A DNA stretch of 64,000 nt. It comes from Xestospongia bergquistia. Taxonomy: Eukaryota; Porifera; Demospongiae; Haplosclerida; Petrosiidae. The stretch spans positions 6,846,001 to 6,910,000 of the forward strand of contig OZ014420.1 of assembly GCA_963965975.1 (NCBI GenBank). Direction: 5' to 3'. This document shows, one piece after another, positions 37,377 to 50,872 of this stretch; the first letter of the stretch is position 1, and each line of letters begins with the position of its first letter. Below the pieces are notes generated by a model. It was not told the DNA's origin, did not search any database, and saw nothing but the letters and a program-made list of their open reading frames with translations. Made by a program: the position numbers and the translations under genes.

Positions 37377-37536
37377 TCTCTCTCTTGCAAAGAGGGTGTA
37401 CGAAGGGAGTCGTCTGTGAATACTATCACATGACAAAGTATGTGGGTGTTATGGAGCCACGAGCCACACCCACTACTATTGCGCAGTTGAGCCACGCCTA
37501 TAATCAATAATCATGTGCTAACTAAAATTAATAACA
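37377..37536. promoter_or_regulatory. Bidirectional promoter GLUT/SNX19
   Basis: A 160-bp spacer with TCACATGA at 37426-37433, two CACGCC/CACACCC words and a GCGCAG half-site of the NRF1 type near 37482. Motif use is inferred. Confidence 0.4.
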
Positions 37537-40232
37537 ATGGCTGTGTCTTTGTTCCGCTATCCTTATCTTCAATTAACTCTCATTTTGTCTTGTGGTTGTT
37601 TTACAGCAGCAGCTGTTGTGTCTTTGTCGACTGTAGCTGTCTGTCTATTAATAGTCTCCTCTTTTTTATCGTATTGTTTTATTAGTTATGTCTGTTATCA
37701 ACCTGAAGCAGAGATATGGAGAGATAAAGTCAATAAGTGTTGGCTGAGTTTAATGACCTCGTGGAAGAGGAATCCAACCAGTTTAATACCAACAAGAGTG
37801 ACATCACCATTAGTTCATAAAGAAGCTCAGAAAATCATCCAATTAATTTTAAGGGATTTTGTTATCAGTTGGTTTCATCAAATATCAGAGAATGATGAAT
37901 TTCCAAAAGAGACAGTTCGATTACTAGAACACATAGCCTTAGAATTACAAACTAGGGTCCAAGCAGTTGATATAGACGCTCTTATACTCTCCCTTCTCCC
38001 ATTACTAGATCCATACATAACAGCTCTCAATGAAGTTGGATTTGTTAATAATCGTGGTAAGCAGTCCTTTGACGTCAATCATGAATATTGTCTCTTGCTA
38101 TTTGAGAAGAAACCTCACTTAGTTCATCCTGCTCTAAAAACTGAAGGTTCTGAAATTGAACACATACAAAGACTGGTAGACATTTTTATAACAAGTGCTG
38201 TACCTAGTCATTATAAACATTGTGATATTGGTGTACAGTTTATAAGAGAAGTACTTGTTTATCGAGTCTTTCATCCTTTTGTGAGAATAGTGTGTGAGCC
38301 TGATTTTTTATTGAAATGTATTCCACTAATTTTAGCGAAAGCATCTGATGAGAAAGTACAAACTATCCAACAACAAATTAGATTAGAAAATGAGATATTA
38401 GACAAACAATTACAGGATCCAGCTGGTTTAGTATCACCGTATGTGATCTCCCCTCCATCTCCTATTAGTAATCATCACCATCGTTATATTGATAGCGTAG
38501 ATTATCCAAATTCTTCTGTAACTCAAAGTCTTTCCTTTCCTTGGATTAATGAAAACCAAATTAGCTTGGAATATCAACAAACCAGAAGACAGCAAGCTAC
38601 TACAGGTACCATTATGACTCAATCACTTAGGAGAGATGATTTTTTGGCTCCTGTGATCGAATATGAAACCCATGATGATCTAGTCCATGTTGACTTACCT
38701 CCAATATATGTCACACGCCATGTTCGTGTTGATACCAAAGATGGTATACATATTGGGTACATAATAAAAGTAAGTATGGTAGTATTTTGTCTAATTAATA
38801 TGAGGACTGTTTAATTAAAGGGACATCCCCTTTGTATTTGTTAATAAATAGGTTTAATGTCCTTAATAATTGTTGTATTTTGTCTTCTTAGTTTCAATCA
38901 CAAATACTAATAGACAAAAGTTCTGTAGCACAATATTTGGATGATTCATTGGAACTTGAGTCTTTGAAACGTTATAGCGAGTTTGATAAATTACATAAAA
39001 CTTTGAGAACCAGCTCTCTATTAACAATGCATTTGAAAAGTAAACTGAGTTAATTATTTTATTGTTTAATGATTATTACATTAGATTTGACTTTACCTGA
39101 TCGAAAAATATTGTCTAATATTTGGACTAAAATATCATTTACTTCTGATGAACCAGATCCAACTATTATTTTAGAAAGAAAAGAAGGTTTAGAAAAATAT
39201 TTGCAGGTAAAATGCTCTTATATCTGTTGCCATCTATCAATCTATCTATCCATACTACATTAGGAATTGAATGCTGTCAAGGAGATAAGAGACAGCGAAT
39301 TGTTTCAAGAGTTTTTATTGTCTGGAGTCCATGTTTTACAAGATGCTCGAATTGTATCCAATAAAAGTAAACACCAGTCTCATCGTTGGTCACTATTAGG
39401 AAAAAGTACAACAACAATTGAAGAAGATCATCCAGCTGTAATTTTAATAATCACAATGACTTACTCGATTTCATCTTTAATTTAATAGGTTACACGATCT
39501 ATTAACGAGGCTCTCAAAACATTTACTGAGATGCAGCTGCCCATACCTTGTCAAACCCTCCTCTCGTCTGAGACCACAGATGGTCCTACAGTACCACCTG
39601 TTTATCCTATACATACTAACAGATATACCAATGATATTGGTCTGCCTGCCAAGACAGAAACATTGTGGCAGATTCTCTGGAAATACATAAAAATGTTTTT
39701 CCATGTTGTGTCAATGGTCACATTGTCGTTGTTTACTTTGAAAACGTCACATGACACTCACATGATACTAGCTGAGGAACGAACAAAGAAGTCTCCATTA
39801 ATGAACACTCTATTGAGTTTAGCTAATGAAGTCACTCGTACAACATGTCCTGAGTTATGGTTGACATCAGAAGCAACACAACTTGGTATTTTAGGAGTAT
39901 TTGGAGAGACACTGGACCATTACATGATTAAGGTTCGTTTAGTGAACGGATGGAAGGATGGACAAGTAGCTATGAGATGATATACTAATGTTGTCCTTTT
40001 TGTGATTTGCTCATTACAGGAATTACATGAAGTTGTAATGGATGAAACAAGATGGGCTAGACTCCTTTATAATTTAAGACATCTTCTCTGGCCTGGTGGT
40101 CATTTTTCTGTCCAACAACAGAAATCGTTGTCTAAAGAAGAGAAACAAGAATTAAGAAATGCTGCCATCAAAGAAATCAAAAGATTCTTACCAAGTAATC
40201 TTTGACATGGTTTTATCATAGCTACAAATCCT

Positions 40233-40272
<40 letters not shown>

Positions 40273-40540
40273 GATGCTCTACCATTTTTAGTTGGTTCAA
40301 CAACTTATGATCAAACAATAGACCATGTTCTTAATTGTATACAAAATCCTCGTATTAATAGGTATTGTCTAATAATATCTAATTAATATTATTGTCTTAA
40401 TTTTTTATAGACATTTTCTGTTCCAAGTAATTGATATTCTTTTTGTACAAATTGTTCCCGAATTTCATGATAGAGACTTACAAAAGAGATTAACTAAATT
40501 ACGAAGTAAACCAGTGGGTATTTCTAAGAAGACATTTTAA
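37537..40540 (+). CDS. Sorting nexin with PXA, PX and nexin C domains, SNX19-like
   Basis: Two N-terminal hydrophobic segments (residues about 12-50) anchor the protein, probably in the ER membrane. A PXA domain follows (HKEAQKIIQLILRDFVISWF, LEHIALELQTRVQAVDID, VHPALKTEGSEIEHIQRLVD). After a low-complexity linker comes a PX domain split over exons (HVRVDTKDGIHIGYIIK, SLKRYSEFDKLHKTLRT, ILSNIWTKISF, GLEKYLQ). The C-terminus holds a nexin C domain (VVMDETRWARLLYNLRHLLW, IDILFVQIVPEFHDRDLQKR). No RGS domain is seen, which fits SNX19 rather than SNX13/14/25. SNX19 acts at ER-endolysosome contacts. The stop at 40540 follows SKPVGISKKTF. Confidence 0.82.
40233..40272 (+). repeat. (CT)n microsatellite serving as polypyrimidine tract
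   Basis: About 20 CT dinucleotides run directly into the TAG acceptor of an SNX19 exon. It is one of a dozen similar cases in this window. Confidence 0.85.
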
Positions 40541-40933
40541 AAATAATTTATTCATTTGTGTGTCCGCAATTGTTTAACTAAACAATAACAAATCTGATAG
40601 AAAACATGATAATTAAAAAAAAAAAAGAATTAAACTAAATGATCAGATTGGACTCTACTGTAGAGCTTCCACTAATCTTAATACAGCTAGCTGGTTTGAA
40701 GTAAGTGATATTGTTCCACCCAGGAGGATTGCTTTGTATTTTTGGATTAGATCATACACTAACTGTAATATGATATAATCAGCTGCAATCATCAAACCTT
40801 TTGCATAGGAAGGGTCAGGAGCCACCTCAAAAGGTCATGGATTGTATCAAAGATTATTGAAAGGTCATATGTATTGATTTTAGCTTCCTGAATTATTAAC
40901 AGTCGTGAATATTATTAAGAGGAAAGTTATAAA
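40541..40933. other. SNX19-PRMT9 spacer with an orphan minus-strand reading frame
   Basis: Same-strand spacer of 393 bp. On the minus strand, from about 40840 down to a TAG at 40655-40657, a frame reads SYAKGLMIAADYIILQLVYD followed by LIQKYKAILLGGTISLTSNQ and ends RLVEALQ. It looks protein-like, but no start context or partner exon is evident and no family is recognised. It may be a relic exon. Confidence 0.3.
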
Positions 40934-43622
40934 ATGACTTCTGATGACTTGGTAGTCAATCTTGAGAGAATAACTGATCCAAACGAATTGATGCTCTTAT
41001 TAACAACTCATTATAATGTTTATCTCGATAATTCTAAACTTTTACACGCAGTGGCCAGAAAATGTCAACAAATTGAATTATATCAACAATCAGAATTCTT
41101 TATCAGTCAAGCACTCCATCTTCAACCTCAAAATCCAGTGCTAAAAGAGAATCAACGTTACTTATTTGATCAAATGATTGATCGATGGCATTTTTTGATG
41201 TTAAATGATATTCAACGAAACTCATCATATTTCAAAGCAATTCTACATGCCATACGACAACTAAACTGTGAAACAGTCCTCGATATAGGGTCTGGTACAG
41301 GAATTTTGAGGTACTAGTGTTCTATTGATTTATATTTTATTTCATATGTTCTATAGTATGATGGCTGTTCGTGCTGGTGCAAAGACTGTACATGCTTGTG
41401 AGCTTTCCAGTGTCATGGTAACCTTATCTAGCGAAATACTTGCAGCCAATCAAATGTCAGGAGCTGTACAAGTGCACCATACAATCTCTACAAATTTAGA
41501 TGCACTCCCCAGCAGGTACATAGAGCCCAATTACTGCCGAGATAATTTGTATATGTTGTTGTTATAGGGTGTCTTTAGTTGTAACTGAGATAGTAGATGC
41601 TGGTCTACTGGGAGAAATGATCATTCCAACACTGAGGCATGCATGGAAGGAATTACTCCTAGCACCTCCCACTTTATCATGTGATAGTCATAGGACTCGC
41701 ACTGGTGGTCATGTGATACCTTGTGGTGCAACAGTACATGTAAGTGCTATTGAATGCTTAGAAATTCGTCGTCAAACAAGGTTAGTTGAGAGAGACTGCT
41801 ATTATCTCCATTAATGTTATATTACAGGTTATTAAATCCTTTATTAATTGGGTTTATGACAGGTATAAATATCAGGGGCAGCTGTAAATTAAGTGACGAT
41901 CAGAGTGAATTAATTAAGGAGCCATACACTTGTGAGCGATTAACTCAAATTAGAAATGGTTACAAATTATTAACAACTCCTCAAAAAGCTCTGATATTTA
42001 ATTTCAGTGACCCTGAGGTAAAATTAAATATTTCATGTCTTCATATCTTAACATATTTGATATAGGTACCTCTACCTGCTGGCACTAGTCTCTCCATTCC
42101 TGTAGTTACTGAAGGAACATTAGATGCCCTTGTCGCTTGGTTTGACTTAAACCTCATAGAGAATATATCCTTCTCTACTTCACCTTCCTCTGATATCTCC
42201 TGGGAACAAGCAATATTCCCAACTGACAACAACCCAAGGACTACTGTAGGACAACGTCTAGATATTAATGCCAGCTGCACAGACAATCAATTAATAATGA
42301 AAGTTATGGAACCACTTATTCCTAATGAATTGATATATTATGTTGATAGAAGTGACCTCTGTCGACTTAATGATGAAGTTTATATACAAACTCTCATGTC
42401 CTCATTATCTTCAGCAATAGCTTCAGTGAAACAAGATGTGGAAGAGTGTCTACTGCTAGATTTAAGCACTTTACCACTGACATGTTTAGCAGCAGCCAGT
42501 GAACTAGATTTTGTATTACTTGGAAATTATGAACCATTTTATCACAAGTTATTAACTGCTATTATTGAGTCTAACAAACTTCAAGATAAGGTTTCTATGA
42601 AAAGACTTGTAGAAGGACAGCCTGTAGGTCATGTGACTTGGGATATTGTGTCATGTGACATTATAACTCCTCAAGGTACCATAGCAACTGATACGTTTCA
42701 ATTATTTCAATTAATGAGGTATTCCCATTAATTATCAAATTAATTATTATATTATTCCATTGTTACAGTGCTCAAATGATGTCACTAGAAGACATACTAG
42801 TTTTACCACAAAACATTGATATACATGTTGTGGGTGTGGCTAGCCCTGCCCTCCGAGCACATTCTTGTGTACTTGGTACTATACCTACATTGGGTTTTGA
42901 CGTGGCACAATTTATCAATAAATATCAAGTGAGGGTGACCCTTAGTTGCCATAGTTACCATGTACTCTCTCTCCTTGTAGGTCACTCATTACACTAACCT
43001 TGATCTAACTACATTTCCTTATAAGCCAATTACAAATATTTCTGTGATTACATCACTAGGTCTTTCTCCCAATCCAACAACATCTTTTAATGTAAGTAGA
43101 TAACACAAGTACCTCATGTCATGTGACTATCATGTGATAACATGACCTCATGTCATATTACTTATGTGTGCTTAGAAAAATAAGTCAAAAAAATATTTTT
43201 CAGCATATGTTAGTCAAAAACTAATTTGTAATATCGAAACATTGTTTTTATGAGATAAAGAAGTTTAGTTTTTAATAATTTATAACAACACTAGATAATG
43301 TTATTACTTTAGGTGGACAATATTGAGATTGCTCTGGAGATTACTCAAAGTGATGTCTTGACTGGTATTGCATATTGGTTTACTCTCCATTACCATGGCA
43401 ACCATTATTTGTGTACAGGACCTAACGCTTATCATGGTGTAAGTCATTTAAATTATAAGTATAAAAAAATACATTTTCTCAAAATTATAGAGTCATTGGC
43501 GTCAAGCAGCATTCTTACTACAAGAAGATGTTGCCGTGACAACAGGTCACCGGTTACGAGTTAATGTAAGAGTAAAAGATGGTGTTCTTGATATAGTTAT
43601 GTCATCCATTGAGATATCTTAG
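40934..43622 (+). CDS. PRMT9: Protein arginine N-methyltransferase 9
   Basis: PRMT9 is a type II arginine methyltransferase (symmetric dimethylation) whose known substrate is splicing factor SF3B2. N-terminal TPR-like helices (VARKCQQIELYQQSEFFISQ) precede the first methyltransferase module: RWHFLMLNDIQRNSSYFKAI, SAM-binding VLDIGSGTGIL, AGAKTVHACELSSVM, and the double-E loop SLVVTEIVDAGLLGE, a PRMT9-specific variant. Then comes the beta-barrel (IPVVTEGTLDALVAWFDLNL, SWEQAIFP). The second, degenerate module covers 42297 onwards (TWDIVSCDIITPQG, GFDVAQFINKYQ, GSHWRQAAFLLQEDVAVTTG). About 13 exons. The ATG at 40934 is the first in frame. The stop is 11 bp from the convergent serine racemase stop. 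Confidence 0.93.
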
Positions 43623-43633
43623 ACAAATCAACA

Positions 43634-45076
43634 TTACCTCCACATAGAACCAGTCCCACCTGATAATGTATTGATTATTAACAAGTGTACCTCTAGTATA
43701 CAGAATACACCTACTTTTAATGATGTGGGTCCTAATAACTCCTGAAATTTTGGCGAACAAACTGCCGCCAGTGGACATGCAGCAGATGGTTCAATCACTA
43801 ACTAATACGCCCACATAATTAATTATTAATTAATTATTAATTAAACAAGATACCTTTAATCTTTCAAAGACTAGTTTCATAGCTGCTAATGTTTCCTCAT
43901 CTGTCACCGTGACAACACCATCCACTAACACACTGATAACAGACCAAGGTAACTCGCGTACACTTGTCAACAAAGCGTCACATACAGTTTGAGGAGGACT
44001 AGCATTTGGAGTAAGTTGACCTGTAGTATATAATTTGGGTTAGTTCTTCAACTCTACCTAATACTGTACTATTATTTATATGTTAAACAATATCTTAAAG
44101 GACTTGTAATAGGTAATTTATCGGAGCAATTTTTTTAATAATAATTGAGTATTACCAAGTATTAAATTAAGGAGTTAATATTTCCAATAACTCAACTATT
44201 ACATTACATCACTATTACATCATACTTACCAGTACTAATTGATTTTGCACAGTCATCAGCTGGTAATGGCTCAGCTCCTATTACTTTAATTGAAGGTTTT
44301 ATACCCTATGAATAATTAATGAACTTAAACATGAATACCATAAACCACACCCACTTTTGCTCCCACACAGATTCCACTAATTAAGCCACCACCTCCTACA
44401 CTGACCACAATCACATCAAGATCAGGAACCTAATTAAAATTTATTAACATTCATTAACAGCCACACCTACTTGTTCTAAAAACTCAAGAGCAATTGTTCC
44501 TTGTCCCGCCATGACATCAGGATGGTTAACAGGAGATATGAATAAGCCACGAGATCCTAATGTTGCCATGACATCGTCAGCAACTGCTTGACGAGACTAA
44601 GACACATATGACATCATTATGACATCATAATCAATACCTGTTCATTATTCTCACAATAAGACACTTGAGCACCTAATCCTAATACAGCTTGTTTCTTGAT
44701 TTCCAATGAACCTTTAGGCATCACAACATGAGATTCGTAACCTGATAATTTTGCTGCCATAGCAACCGCTTGAGCATGGTTTCCACTACTATGTGTTACA
44801 ATGACAGGATTTGTTTTACGACAGTTTCTCACAGCATTGAGAGCCCCACGTACCTAACCCACGGTCCATATACTTTAAATAGAGTGTGTTATATCATACC
44901 TTGAAAGAACCAGTCTTTTGTAAGTTTTCACATTTAAAAAATAACTGATGTTTGGAGAGATTGTTCAAGTATGTACTAGTGAAGACTGGAGTACAGTGAA
45001 TGGCGTCTTTAATACGTGTTCTAGCAATCTTCACATCTTGCAATGTAATAGGCAACGTTGTAATAGTGGAACTCAT
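43634..45076 (-). CDS. SRR: Serine racemase (PLP fold type II)
   Basis: A PLP enzyme converting L- to D-serine and also dehydrating serine. Exons read MSSTITTLPITLQDVKIART, CTPVFTSTYLNNLSKHQLFF, then FKCENLQKTGSFKVRGALNA with the Schiff-base Lys (GSFK). THSSGNHAQAVAMAAKLSGY is the SSGNHAQ substrate motif. Next come PVNHPDVMAGQGTIALEFLE, VSVGGGGLISGICVGAK (Gly-rich PLP-phosphate loop), VIGAEPLPADDCAKSI, and VIEPSAACPLAAVCSPKF. The family's terminal SGGN motif is not found in the reading frame used; after LKVGV the frame gives an unrelated tail to the stop at 43634. An ATG at 45100, eight codons upstream and in frame, is an alternative start. Confidence 0.88.
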
Positions 45077-45199
45077 CCTAGAAAGTCTATAAATTTTCAT
45101 TACAGACGTTTATATGGGCGTGGCTCGTTAAAACCAAGTACTTTAAATAAATAAAAAAATCAGTGTTTTCAGTGAAGTCACATGACTAATCACGTGATT

Positions 45200-47384
45200 C
45201 TAAGTGATGTTCATGTGACACAGAGGACATGCCAGCAATGAGGTTACAACGTCATCTCTTGTTCGATGTTTACATCTTGGACAGAGCCATGAGTTATAAG
45301 ATTGGATTATCTCACCAGACCACATGCATATCATTAAATTAGTATTACAGCTTGGACATTGACCACACCTACATAATTAATACATTATGTATCCATTAGA
45401 CAAAATATCTGTCCATCTCACCATTCACTAAGTGGTGTTTCACAGCTAGGACAAGATAGAGGTGTGGTCTTGTCACGAGGTGGATGACGTCTAAATATTT
45501 CAGCTGCTAACTCCTCATATTGTTCTCTTTCTGTATCTGATAATGACGGCATTGATTCCAAATGCATAAAAGCCTAAATAAAATAAATACAATAATCACA
45601 TGACAAGTCATGTGACTAAAATAAATCACCTGAGAACATATGGAGTAGGCGTGACAAGCATTACTAGCAAGAGCTAACAGGCTATATATTTGAAGAGGAG
45701 AAAGAATATCATTATAACTCTGTAACACCAAAGCCTATAGGAGTACACCCCTATAATATTAATTCTAACAAATGTCAGACACTCACTGTCTTCATGCTAG
45801 CCTCATGTTCTCCGTTATACAGTTGTCTCTGAGCTAACATCAACAAATGATAGCCCTCAGCACCTCGCCATGCTGTATCAAGAAGACTGCTATCTCCTGA
45901 CACAGTCTGATCTTCTAGAAGTAAGCCTTGAAGAGTTGAACTCGTCTATAACTTATAAACAAACCAATAAACAATATTTTAGTCTCTTACTATATCACTA
46001 TTCTTAGTGGTAGACCTAATATATTCATGATAGTCCTCTACCTATATAGAGAGATCAATGATATTATGTCAGTACAACTAATATTACTACTTACCAATAA
46101 TCCTGCTAACACACAGATTTTCTTCATTTTAGAGGGCATCAATTGACGGTCATGAGCCAATTTTGCCACCTAGTTACAGTATTAATGAGGGGGAGGGACA
46201 ATAGGTGTGGTTTACCTCTGTTAATAGCTTGGCAGCATCAATAAAGTGATTGGCTTTACGATAGAGTTCAATTACTTGAAGTATTTGATGATTTTGTATC
46301 AATTCTGTAGCTTTTTTTATTAACATCTCCTCTACATTTTTAAAATCATATTGCTGTGACAATTTTATAGCAATATCCCACTATAATGAACACATAGAAA
46401 TATGTTTAATGGACACTTGTTTATTGTAAATACCTGATTTAGCTCAATACAACATTGTAGAGCAGATTTTGGACTATGGCACTTGAAAACAAAACAACAA
46501 AAAACAAACAAGTAAACAAACAATAAACAAACAAATAAATGAACAAGTAAACAAACAACAATAAACAAACAAATAAATAAATAAATGAAAGTAAACATTT
46601 ATTTACTTTGAGGTATGCTTTAACAGCTGCTTGACACATTCCTAGAGAGCGGAATTTCTCAGCAAGGTCCTATTATATAAGAGTATTGACAGTTATTGTG
46701 TAGTTAGTAATACTCACTTGTAACAACGTATGGTTCTCAGGTAGTGTCTCCGCTAACTCCTCTAGTTTGTCAAATTCTTCCATGATAAAGTAAATATTAG
46801 CAATTTGTTCAAGATTTCTGGCATTGATATAATAGCCTAGGGCATGTTCCCTAGTACATTGTTGGTTACCATGGCAACAGGATCAATACTTCTTACCACA
46901 TTTGCCATTCAGAGTAGTAATCTCCAATTGCATTCCAAGTTTGAGTCAGTTGAGTATCATTGCCTAATCAATATTCATAAATAAATCATTCTAATCACAT
47001 GACCAACCTAATCCTTCATCTCCTTTGAGTAGTTGTAGCACTCGAAACCAATCTCCTAACTTTATTCTCATATTCAAAGCTAAGTCCCTTCAAAGTCACA
47101 TGATTATCACATGATAGTATCACATATAAATACTTACTTTCTGTCCATTTGAATGTACAGGTTCTCAGCATCATCAAATCTATGACAGAAAGCAGCTAAT
47201 TCAGCTGTTTGTTTCTCAACAGACTACACAATAATAATACATATTGAGTATTAGATAGTTCTTACATCAAGTTTTTGAAGTCTCTTTACAAACTGAATAC
47301 CATGATAGTCACTACAACAAACAAAGGCTTTCTCAGCCATGTCAAAGTTAAATGCTTCTAAAGCAGAATGAGCTAATAACCGCC

Positions 47385-47429
<45 letters not shown>

Positions 47430-47694
47430 CGATTTATTTGTACATTGTAGAGATATTAAAATATGTTACCATAATCGAGGATGAGGATTATCATTAATAA
47501 ATTGAAAGGAATCTTCAAAACCGACTTTCTCTAAAAGTTGTCTTGTATCTCTGAGAGACTGAGAAAGAGAGAGAGAGAGAGACAATGAGGGTTAGGTAAG
47601 AAATCAACAAAGATTTAAACACTCACTTTAGTATCAAGATTGACTACTAAGTCTTGTTGTGGATTATCTGGATCCTATAAACAACCTCAAATTA

Positions 47695-47731
<37 letters not shown>

Positions 47732-48696
47732 CAGAGAGAGAGAGAGACAGAGAGGTACCTTCATTAACTCATCAAGTAAGACAGCTTTAACTTGTAAATC
47801 AGAAAATGAACATATACTGGCAGAACTAATCACTGGCTCCTAATAAAATACCTCATTAAAACAAGCTCCTCCCCCTCATTAATTACCTCAGGATCCAACC
47901 CTCTGAATATATACATTCTAGTTTTCTCCATGATGGCAAACAAGTCAGGATTATCATCAGACCATTTAACTCCCCAAACTTCTTTTCTCTCTAGTGCTAA
48001 CTTTTTACCATTATTACTCTAGTATAATGACTATAATTATAAATGATTAATGATGGGTGTGGCTTACCATACTATAAAGCGTTAAGATACCATTGTTATC
48101 AACAATAGATAGCTGTGTAGAGTCACAATTTAATGATAAAGATTTTGGCTGACATTGAACAGTAAAAGAAAACTTAATAGCAACTTGAGGTAAACTATAC
48201 ACTTGTATTAATCCAGAGAGTCGCCCCTATAATTATAATAAATTAATGAAATGGAGAGAGAGAGAGAGAGATGGATAAAGTAAATAGATTAATAAAATTA
48301 AATTTAATTAAACGAACTACTTACAACAACCATCACTTGATCTGAAGCACATAAACTTGTAATAGTATCTGATGTCTCCTGTAATTAGAACACATTATAA
48401 TTACTTAATAAGTAATAAAATTAATAGGGGCTTACTCTTTGAACTCTAGTAAAGTCAACATTAGATTCACTTACATCTTTATCATCTATATGAACTAACC
48501 TGTTATTAATAATTATTAATAATATTATTAGGTATAATTTTAATATTACATGTCGTGAGATTCCAAAGCTTTTGATACAATTGTGTTAAATTCTGGAGCA
48601 GCTAAACGTGATGTTGTACGATAATGCCATACAAATAGAATACTAGATGTAGCAGCTATAATATGAGTATGAGAGATAGTCACATGTTGAGGCTCT

Positions 48697-48738
<42 letters not shown>

Positions 48739-50824
48739 TATACTACAGTAGATGGTAACTTACCAAATGGAATATATTTAGTTTCAACAGGAGTTCCCAA
48801 AGAGTTACACAACATCAGTGCATACTACATTAAAATACTCACTAATAACTTACTATATGATCCTCACTTACCTGAGAATCTAGTGCTGTAGGTTGAGTTA
48901 CTAATATACCATAATCTGGACAGGAACTGATATGAAGGAGACGATAACATGTTTTACAATATCTCTCTTGAGTAGCAGTGTTCCAAAACATAGCACATTG
49001 TTCTGTGTAGTTCATTTTCTTATACGAATAAACGATTGTGTTAGAAAAATAGGCCCACTATAATGTGTCATTAATTACGTTGATAATGACAGGGGCAGTA
49101 CCTTGTAATTATGTCGGATATTAGCAAAGTAGATATACGGTCCAACACTGATAGCCATCCTCAAACCACTCCCCTCCCAAGATATAGCAGATAAACCACG
49201 CCCAGGTATTCTTAATGTATGCAATAACTATAAGAACAAAACATTGGGACTGAGACCCATACCAACTATAAACTGAGGCTCATATCAATGTTACTTAGGC
49301 TAAGACTCAGACCGATACTCATACTGTTATTTAGGCCTGAGACTCATACAAATATTATTGAAGCTGAGACTCATACCAAAGGATTGAGATTCATATCACT
49401 TAGGCTGAGACTCATGCTGTTATTTAGGCCTGAGACTCGTGCCAACTGAGAGCAATGCCAACTTTAACTGTTAGAACTGAGACCTGTACTTATTTAGGAC
49501 TAAGACTCATACCAATGTTATTAATATGGACTGAGACTCATATCAACTTTAGTCTTTAGGATCAAGACTCATTTTAAGAGGTTCAAACCAAATTCTACTG
49601 ACCTGACCAAATGGAGTATAGAAGAGGACATTACTGATCTCTCTCTCATCTGTCCTCAGTTGTGTACCAGCAACAGCAAGAAGACTACCATTGTGGCTCC
49701 AACAAACAGTCTTAACAGTCATTAAAGCATCAATTAAAACAGGTTCTAGAAAGAATCTCTATGACAACAGTCACCATAACAACAGACTTACTATCATCCA
49801 GCTCGTGTCTCATGACTTGCATATGTCCATTATCAAAGGCAACAGCCAGACAGGGACAATTAGGTGATATATATCCTTCAATACCTGTGTACCAATGTAG
49901 GCCTACTAGCTTTACAAGACCAGTACAATTTACCAAACAATAAAGGGTCATTTTTGACTAAAAAAACAAGTATTTCAAACCAGTTAAACCAGTTAATGAC
50001 TTACATTGTACGCTCCATGACTGTCGTATATCAATATTTCCCCTTTTTTGTTACCAAACAATAGAACCTTACTCTCTGGAGACCACTGAACATGAGTTAG
50101 AGTAGACCCTCGGAGTTCTTTACCCCATATCCTATTCCCATCAACTGATCCTACAATTACTGCTCCTAATGAAATTAATTAAGTTAAGACAGACATAATA
50201 ATAATAATAATTAACCGTCTTCATAGACAATACATATCTTTTGTCCTTCTTTGTTCCATTGTATCATAGACACAGCACTTTTGTTTCTGTTATTAATCAT
50301 TTCTTGTGTCCATGTGTTTCTAGAGAGAGAGAGAGAGAGAGAATTAAGGGTAGCCATCATAATAGTGCTAACTTGAACATAATCCATACTACTATGAGAC
50401 CATTCTTGTCACATGTTGTAAGTTTGCTCTCTTGTTCATTCCAAGTAACACCCACCACAGCAGCTGACAAGAGAGAGAGACATGACAAAACTATTTCTCT
50501 TTACCTACCTTGATGTGCCTCTAAGGTTTGATTCATTGCTAGAATACTAGGAGCTGCGAGTCCTTTGATCTTAGAATCTTTATCTAAAGAAAATTGTATA
50601 TAATCTTTTACATTATGAGAGCTGACCTTCTTGTTGGACTTCTAACTTGAGAACACGTAACAATCCATTGTCACCTCCAACAGCTAACCAACCTTCTCCA
50701 GCATGCCATGCCAGGCTAGTAACTTGTGTGTCATTAGGAACACTGATCTTCAGAAAGAAATAGAAGTGTATATGTCACAGACAGAAAGACTACAGGTTAC
50801 CTTCTTGCTCAAGTATGCCAACAT
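45200..50824 (-). CDS. WDR35: WD repeat protein 35, intraflagellar transport IFT121
   Basis: IFT121 is a core subunit of IFT-A, which drives retrograde ciliary transport and import of membrane proteins. Start MLAYLSKK at 50824. Two N-terminal WD40 propellers include [40 protein letters not shown] and [13 protein letters not shown]. The C-terminal half holds TPR-like helices ([19 protein letters not shown] region near 47300, [20 protein letters not shown] near 46250). The zinc-binding C-terminus has repeated CxxC pairs ([40 protein letters not shown]). About 27 exons, several with CT-rich acceptors, and one intron with a degenerate minisatellite. Divergent from DNAJC27. Confidence 0.93.
47385..47427. 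repeat. (TAA)n microsatellite in a WDR35 intron
   Basis: About 14 uninterrupted TAA/AAT trinucleotides within an intron of WDR35. Confidence 0.9.
48700..48733 (-). repeat. (CT)n polypyrimidine tract at a WDR35 acceptor
   Basis: About 17 CT repeats in the sense orientation, ending CCCAG directly at the exon that starts AGCCTCAACATGTG. Confidence 0.85.
49245..49575. repeat. Degenerate minisatellite in a WDR35 intron
   Basis: Roughly ten copies of a diverged 25-40 bp unit containing CTGAGACTCATACCAAT and TTATTTAGGC words fill an intron that is far larger than the local norm. It has no coding frame. Confidence 0.75.
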
Positions 50825-50872
50825 GCCGCCTCTCCTCTTTATAATAATTATTAATTAAAATACCTTGTTGCT
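50825..50872. promoter_or_regulatory. 48-bp bidirectional promoter WDR35/DNAJC27
   Basis: The spacer between divergent start codons is only 48 bp (66 bp if the second in-frame ATG of DNAJC27 at 50891 is used), AT-rich in the middle, with no RFX X-box recognised. Confidence 0.45.
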
